A stretch of DNA of 64,000 nt from Treponema sp. (GTDB lineage: Bacteria > Spirochaetota > Spirochaetia > Treponematales > Treponemataceae). Below the pieces are notes generated by a model. The model searched no databases and was not told where the DNA came from. It worked only from the letters and a program-made list of their open reading frames with translations. Shown in pieces: positions 59,245 to 64,000 of the stretch. The stretch covers positions 61,333-125,332 of the forward strand of contig JAFUYH010000026.1 of NCBI GenBank assembly GCA_017470605.1, given 5' to 3'. Within the stretch, counting starts at the first letter, position 1; every line of letters starts with the position of its first letter. A program made the translations under genes and the position numbers.

Positions 59245-62200
59245 AATTTTACCGCCTCTGTGGCAGGGTCTGTATCTGTTGCCCCGGCAGCAAGGCGGAT
59301 TTCTGCCTTTACAAGTTTTCCGTCTGCCATGCGAATCATTCCGTCTTTTACTTCATCAGGATGTTTTCCAACAGGGGCATTTGAAAGCAGGAGCTTTAAG
59401 CGGTTCAACTGATTTACTTCTGAACTGCCCGGGTCATAGTCAATTGCACTGATATTTGCTTCCGGGAAGCGGCGGCGCAGTTCCTTTATCATTCCCTTTC
59501 CTGTAACATGGTTAGGCAGACAGGCAAAAGGCTGAACGCAGGCAATGCTTGGTGCCCCTTCGTGAATCAGTTCTACCATTTCTGCTGTAAGGAACCAGCC
59601 TTCACCGGTAATATTTCCAAGCTGAACAATATCATCTACACCTTTCATAAGGCTGTAAATTGAAGAAGGTGCTTCAAAACGACGGCTTCTGCGCAGATAT
59701 TTTTTCATTTTTCTGCGGTAAAGTTCCAGTCCCCAGACAAGGAGGCGGGCATTACGCTCGGTCTTCTTAGGGAAGGCCAGTTCCTTGTGGCGGAAAATGC
59801 CAGTTGCAAACGAATAGAAGAAGAAGTCTGCCAGATCCGGCATTACACATTCAGCTCCTTCACGCTCAATTGTCTCTACAATCTGATTGTTTGCTGTAGG
59901 GTGGAATTTTACAAGGATTTCACCGACTACACCAACGCGAGGCTTTTTGATTGGCTTAAGCGGAAGCTGGTCAAAGTCGCGTACAATATCCCGCAAAAGT
60001 TTGTGATATTTATGGAAGGAAACTCTTGTACTGAAAAGGGTTTCTGCGCGGGCATTCCATTTTTCGTACATCTGATTAGCAGAGCCCGGAACTGCCTCGT
60101 AAGGGCGGGTTCGGTAAAGCACGCGCATAAGCACGTCACCCACCATAATTGCCTTTACAAGGTTGTCTATAAGCGGCAGGTTGATTTTAAAGCCCGGATT
60201 TTTTTCAAAGCCCTGGGCAGAAAGAGAAAGGACAGGAATCTGTCCCCAGCCTGCATCGTTTAAGGCACGGCGGATAAAACCGATGTAGTTTGTGGCACGG
60301 CAGCCGCCACCTGTCTGAGTGATGATAAGGGCAACCTTATCAAGGTCATACTTACCGCTTTCAAGGGCAGAAATCATCTGGCCGGCAACAAGCAGTGACG
60401 GATAACATGCATCGTTATTTACATATTTAAGTCCGGCTTCTACTGCCTTAGGGTCAACGGCATCAAGAACTACAAAGTTGTAGCCGCAGGCACCAAAAGC
60501 CTTCTGCAGAATACGGAAGTGGATTGGCGACATCTGAGGGCCGATAATCGTATAGTTTTTGCGCATTTCTTCTGTAAAGACAACGCGGTTGTAGGCAGAA
60601 GACCTGATTACTGGCTTTGTCTTATTGCGGCGGCGTTCCTTAACGGCTGCAATAAGGGAGCGGATACGGATTCTGACCGCGCCAAGATTGCTTCCTTCAT
60701 CAATCTTGATGAGGGTATACATGCGGCTCTTTGCTCTAAGGATTTCATCTACCTGGTCGGCAGTTACGGCATCAAGTCCGCAGCCAAAACTTGTGAGCTG
60801 TACGAGTTCAAGGCTTGGCATTTCGCTTACAAACTGGGCGGCTCTGTAAAGCCTGTTATGATAAACCCACTGGTCAATAATGCGCAGCGGGCGTTCAATA
60901 TTTCCAAGGTGAGCAACGGAATCTTCTGTAAGAACGGCAAGCCCCAGTCCGTTAATCATCTCAGGAATTCCATGGTTGATTTCCGGATCAAGATGGTAAG
61001 GGCGGCCTGCAAGAACGATACCGCTTCCACCCTTTGTAATGATTTCTTCAAGAGCTTCTTCACCCTTCTGGCGGACTTCTTCGCGGAACTTTTCCTGCTC
61101 ATCCCAGGCTTTCTTTACAGCATCAAAAATCTGAGAGCGGGTAAGTTTTGGGAATTTCGGCAGCAGTTCTTCGCAGAGGCGTTCTGCAAGACGAGGCTTA
61201 TCATAAATCGGCAGGAATGGATCCATGTAAGTGATGGAAGGATCCTGTCGCAGTTCGTCCACATTGTTGCGGAGCACTTCAGGGTAGCTTGTTACAATAG
61301 GACAGTTATAGTGATTGCCGGCACCGGCATCTTCCTGATGCTCGTAAGGGGCACAAGGATAGAATATAAACTTAATTCCACGCTGAATAAGGCTTACAAT
61401 GTGTCCGTGGCTTATTTTTCCAGGATAGCAGACAGATTCAGACGGAATTGTTTCAAGGCCTTTTTCGTAAACCGTACGGCTTGAACGCTGGCTTAAAATT
61501 ACGCGGAAGCCAAGTTCATTGAAGAAGGTAAACCAGAGAGGGTAATTTTCGTACATATTGAGTACGCGTGGGATTCCCACATCGCCCATAGGGGCATCTT
61601 CCGGCTTGCGAGGCACATAGCTGAAAAGCCTCTTGTATTTCCAGTCAAAAAGGTTTGGTAGCGGCCCTGCATCGTCATCGTCAAGGCCGGTATTCTTTTT
61701 GTTGCTGGCATCAAGGATGTCTTTTTTATCTTCAAGCTCGGCACCGCGCTCGCAGCGGTTGCCGGTAATGAAGGTGCGTTTTTCGTCACCTGTAGAGAAG
61801 GTATTAATAGTAAGAAGACAGTTGTTCTGGCACTTACCGCAGCGGCGGAGCTCAAGGTCTACATGGAAGTTTTCCAGCTGTTCAAGGGTTGCAATGTTAG
61901 AGCGGACATCGTGAACAGTTCCTTCCGGCTCGCCAGGCTTTGGCATCATCAGATCCTGCCACTGGTCATAAGCAATGAGGGCAGAACCGTAGGCACCCAT
62001 AAGGCCTGCAACGTCCGGGCGGTAAACCTGAACGCCTGCAATTTTTTCAAAGGCACGGAGGATGGCATCGTTAAAGAAGGTTCCTCCCTGCACTACAACT
62101 TTCTCGCCTATGTCGCTTGCCTTGCGGAGTTTTATAACCTTAAAGAGGGCATTTTTGATTACTGAGTATGAAAGACCGGCGGCAATATCTGCAACCGAAG

Positions 62201-63779
62201 CACCTTCCTTCTGAGCCTGCTTAACGCGGGAGTTCATGAATACGGTACAGCGGGAACCCAGGTCTACAGGCTTCTGCGCCATAAGGGCAATTTTTCCGAA
62301 TTCCTTTACGTCCATGCCCATGGTGTTGGCAAAGTTGTCGAGGAAGGAACCGCAGCCGGAAGAACAGGCTTCGTTCAGCTGAATACTTACAATTGCCCCA
62401 TCCTTCATGCGAAGACACTTCATGTCCTGACCGCCGATGTCCAGCAGGAACTCTACTCCCGGCACAAAGAAATTTGCGGCACGGAAGTGGGTGATTGTTT
62501 CAACTTCACCCGAGTCTACGCCAAGGGCGGCCTGGAAAAGTGCCTCGCCGTAACCGGTAGAAACGGCGCGGGCAATATATACGTCTTCTGGAAGCTGGGC
62601 ATAGAGGTCTTTAAGAACCTGAACGGCCAGCTCCACAGGATTTCCCTGATTGTGGGCATAAAAATCCCAGATAATGCGACCGTCTTTGTCTATCAGACAG
62701 GCCTTTGTTGTTGTTGAGCCGGAATCAAGACCGAGGAAAACAGGCCCGTGAGTCTTTTTCAGGTCTCCGCGCTTTGCCTTCTGCTCGCTGTGGCGAACTT
62801 CAAACTCGTCCAGTTCAGCCTGATTTTTGAAGAGAGGCTCCAGACGCTGAACTTCGCTGAGTTCAGCACCCACGAGATTCTTAAGATTTTCGCGGAACTC
62901 TGTGATTGTCGGGAAACGGAAAGCCTCGCCAGCTGCGATGGTTTCGACAGGCTCAACCACCGTAAACTTACGCTCGGCACTAAAAGCACAACCCGAAGCA
63001 ACAAAAAGCTGCGAATCTTCAGGAACAATAATCTCATCGTCCTTCAACTTCAAAGTCTCTATAAATCTCTGGCGCAGCTGGTCAAGAAAGTGAAGAGGGC
63101 CTCCAAGAAAGGCAACGTGACCGCGAATCGGCTTACCGCAGGCCAGTCCCGAAATTGTCTGGGAAACTACAGCCTGGAAAATAGAAGCCGCAATATCCTC
63201 ACGGCGGGCTCCTTCGTTAATCAAAGGCTGAATATCAGTTTTGGCAAAAACACCGCAGCGGGCCGCAATCGGATAAATCTGCTGCATACCCTTGGCAAGC
63301 TCGTTAAGCCCCATGGCGTCAGTTTCAAGCAGGGCAGCCATCTGGTCAATAAAGGCACCAGTACCGCCGGCACATGTACCGTTCATGCGCTGCTCAACGC
63401 CACCGCGGAAATATGTAATCTTGGCATCTTCACCGCCAAGTTCAATTACAACATCAGTCTGAGGAATAAGTTTTTTTACAGAAGTTGTAGCCGCAATAAC
63501 TTCCTGAATAAAAGGAATGTTCAGCCACTGGGAAACAGAAAGACCACCAGAGCCGGTTACCTTGGCAGTAATAGTACGTTCTGCACCGCCCTCCACTTCT
63601 CTTTCCAGAAAATCCAGGGCCTTATTTACGACAGAAATAATAGTACTTCGAATATCGGCACGATGACGCTGATAGTCACCATAAATCAATTTGTCATCAT
63701 CATCAAGAATTGCGACTTTTACAGTTGTTGAACCCACGTCAATTCCCAAACGAATTGGCAACAGCGTATTATTTTCCAT
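59241..63779 (-). CDS. Giant acyl-CoA dehydratase activase-related protein (two BadF/HgdC ATPase domains plus HgdB-like regions)
   Basis: 1512 residues. Domain 1 (about 8-262): GIDVGSTTVKVAI, ELGGEDAKITYF, NGTCAGGTGAFID, ARCGVFAKTD. Domain 2 (about 347-615): GLDSGSTTTKACLID, DIGGQDMKCLRM, NEACSSGCGSFLDNF. A Cys-rich RRCGKCQNNC follows near 655. A DUF2229 region (SESVCYPGKISHGH, YPCAPYEHQED) and a C-terminal dehydratase-like part complete it. Family members use ATP and a [4Fe-4S] cluster to drive low-potential electrons to 2-hydroxyacyl-CoA dehydratase or double-cubane partners. No separate partner gene is in the window. An in-frame repeat sits at 62936-62964. Confidence 0.9.
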   Translation of the reverse strand: MENNTLLPIRLGIDVGSTTVKVAILDDDDKLIYGDYQRHRADIRSTIISVVNKALDFLEREVEGGAERTITAKVTGSGGLSVSQWLNIPFIQEVIAATTSVKKLIPQTDVVIELGGEDAKITYFRGGVEQRMNGTCAGGTGAFIDQMAALLETDAMGLNELAKGMQQIYPIAARCGVFAKTDIQPLINEGARREDIAASIFQAVVSQTISGLACGKPIRGHVAFLGGPLHFLDQLRQRFIETLKLKDDEIIVPEDSQLFVASGCAFSAERKFTVVEPVETIAAGEAFRFPTITEFRENLKNLVGAELSEVQRLEPLFKNQAELDEFEVRHSEQKAKRGDLKKTHGPVFLGLDSGSTTTKACLIDKDGRIIWDFYAHNQGNPVELAVQVLKDLYAQLPEDVYIARAVSTGYGEALFQAALGVDSGEVETITHFRAANFFVPGVEFLLDIGGQDMKCLRMKDGAIVSIQLNEACSSGCGSFLDNFANTMGMDVKEFGKIALMAQKPVDLGSRCTVFMNSRVKQAQKEGASVADIAAGLSYSVIKNALFKVIKLRKASDIGEKVVVQGGTFFNDAILRAFEKIAGVQVYRPDVAGLMGAYGSALIAYDQWQDLMMPKPGEPEGTVHDVRSNIATLEQLENFHVDLELRRCGKCQNNCLLTINTFSTGDEKRTFITGNRCERGAELEDKKDILDASNKKNTGLDDDDAGPLPNLFDWKYKRLFSYVPRKPEDAPMGDVGIPRVLNMYENYPLWFTFFNELGFRVILSQRSSRTVYEKGLETIPSESVCYPGKISHGHIVSLIQRGIKFIFYPCAPYEHQEDAGAGNHYNCPIVTSYPEVLRNNVDELRQDPSITYMDPFLPIYDKPRLAERLCEELLPKFPKLTRSQIFDAVKKAWDEQEKFREEVRQKGEEALEEIITKGGSGIVLAGRPYHLDPEINHGIPEMINGLGLAVLTEDSVAHLGNIERPLRIIDQWVYHNRLYRAAQFVSEMPSLELVQLTSFGCGLDAVTADQVDEILRAKSRMYTLIKIDEGSNLGAVRIRIRSLIAAVKERRRNKTKPVIRSSAYNRVVFTEEMRKNYTIIGPQMSPIHFRILQKAFGACGYNFVVLDAVDPKAVEAGLKYVNNDACYPSLLVAGQMISALESGKYDLDKVALIITQTGGGCRATNYIGFIRRALNDAGWGQIPVLSLSAQGFEKNPGFKINLPLIDNLVKAIMVGDVLMRVLYRTRPYEAVPGSANQMYEKWNARAETLFSTRVSFHKYHKLLRDIVRDFDQLPLKPIKKPRVGVVGEILVKFHPTANNQIVETIEREGAECVMPDLADFFFYSFATGIFRHKELAFPKKTERNARLLVWGLELYRRKMKKYLRRSRRFEAPSSIYSLMKGVDDIVQLGNITGEGWFLTAEMVELIHEGAPSIACVQPFACLPNHVTGKGMIKELRRRFPEANISAIDYDPGSSEVNQLNRLKLLLSNAPVGKHPDEVKDGMIRMADGKLVKAEIRLAAGATDTDPATEAVKL
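62936..62964. repeat. In-frame palindromic repeat in the activase gene
   Basis: ggtttcgacaggctcaacca is the same hairpin family found between genes elsewhere in the window. Here it encodes VVEPVETI between the two ATPase domains (about residues 272-281), extending the linker without breaking the frame. Confidence 0.7.
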
Positions 63780-63787
63780 AAGTAATG

Positions 63788-63816
63788 ATTTTAACCATTA
63801 TACGGCTATTAGTCAA
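63788..63816 (-). promoter_or_regulatory. Promoter of the activase-TonB operon
   Basis: On the minus strand: TTGACT (63816-63811), a 17-bp spacer and TAAAAT (63793-63788), 8 nt before the ATG. No Shine-Dalgarno sequence is visible. Confidence 0.6.
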
Positions 63817-63827
63817 ACATACGGCTG

Positions 63828-64000
63828 CAGGGCAAACGCATTATAAAGTTTGCACATTTAAATCTGATGGATGTCCGTTACACCAAGGCTTGGAAAAGGC
63901 GGTTGAGCATTTTTTGCGAGGAAATCCTGCGGTTTTTGCAGGCAAAAATCCTCGGATTTCTTCTATGGCAGTCGCCAAAAATCTCAAAGCCTTTTCAGCC
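63828..64000. mobile_element. Second copy of the 396-594 MITE family, cut by the window edge
   Basis: cagggcaaacgcattataaa and gtttgcacattta match the left end of the first element. tggcagtcgccaaaaatctc at 63966-63985 and the following bases to the window end match its interior. About 105 bp lie between these blocks that are absent at the same place in the first copy. Part of them (aatctgatggatg...ggaaaaggc) is the inverted counterpart of 458-496 there, so the family is mosaic. The right end and target duplication lie outside the window. Confidence 0.65.

Noticed and set aside
60519..61484. 321-residue plus-strand ORF inside the activase gene
   Set aside because: Antisense to conserved motifs of the activase, so a shadow.
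62748..63731. 327-residue plus-strand ORF inside the activase gene
   Set aside because: It covers the first ATPase domain in antisense and has no domain signature of its own.

Overview
This window most resembles the chromosome of a Treponema-like spirochaete from an anaerobic, probably gut or rumen, habitat. That is inferred from gene content and style, not from a marker gene. The signs are an AT-rich sequence, a family of paralogous beta-barrel outer membrane proteins with near-identical signal peptides, FecR-like periplasmic proteins, a TonB/ExbB/ExbD set, a CBS-domain family II pyrophosphatase, a glycine-riboswitch-controlled AGCS symporter and a very large acyl-CoA dehydratase activase. 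One tRNA gene (tRNA-Cys) is present. I see no rRNA, CRISPR array, complete insertion sequence or prophage.

Layout. 1-8.1 kb: housekeeping genes: the tail of a cyclic-nucleotide-binding regulator, GMP synthase, Mn-dependent pyrophosphatase, a PHP-domain enzyme with galactokinase, and an alanine/glycine symporter under a glycine riboswitch. 8.1-22 kb: an accessory region with five porin-like paralogues. Between them lie a lipoprotein, two DUF4143 ATPases (one broken), an Rpn-type nuclease, a SLOG protein beside a truncated ComF-like protein, a PIN toxin-antitoxin pair and gene remnants. 22-27 kb: a c-di-GMP phosphodiesterase, then tRNA-Cys and the NAD salvage genes pncB-nadE-nadD. 27-35 kb: a long minus-strand operon with a tandemly duplicated three-gene envelope cassette (helical exported protein, beta-barrel, FecR protein), then an ECF transporter whose two ATPases and T component are one polypeptide, a NUDIX hydrolase and a small membrane protein. 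35-42.5 kb: a LacI regulator, M18 aminopeptidase, ParB/ParA, a methyltransferase, a membrane LuxR-type regulator, and NfeD/SPFH. 42.7-48.8 kb: a glucuronate operon (uxuA, adenylate cyclase, uxuB, uxaC) with a GntR-like operator. 48.8-51.1 kb: a second PIN toxin-antitoxin pair and a two-gene DUF4869/P-loop ATPase module of unknown role. 51.1-63.8 kb: one long operon from the activase through a secreted protein, a TPR protein and a barrel protein to ExbB, ExbD and TonB.

The sequence also carries several families of short mobile or palindromic repeats. One is a 199-bp MITE with about 19-bp inverted ends and a 10-bp target duplication. Another is bounded by GGGGATGTCTAATAAG. A third is a 'TTTCGACAAGCTCAA' hairpin, one copy of which lies in frame in the activase gene. 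Several genes have a -10 box 6-10 nt before the ATG, suggesting leaderless or near-leaderless mRNAs. The observations I rate highest are the shuffled leader and signal-peptide modules of the porin array, the duplicated FecR cassette feeding the fused ECF transporter, the DUF4869/ATPase pair, and the 33-bp-phased triple repeat before both DUF4143 ATPase genes.

Everything was read by eye from sequence. Family names come from motif recognition and no database search was run.
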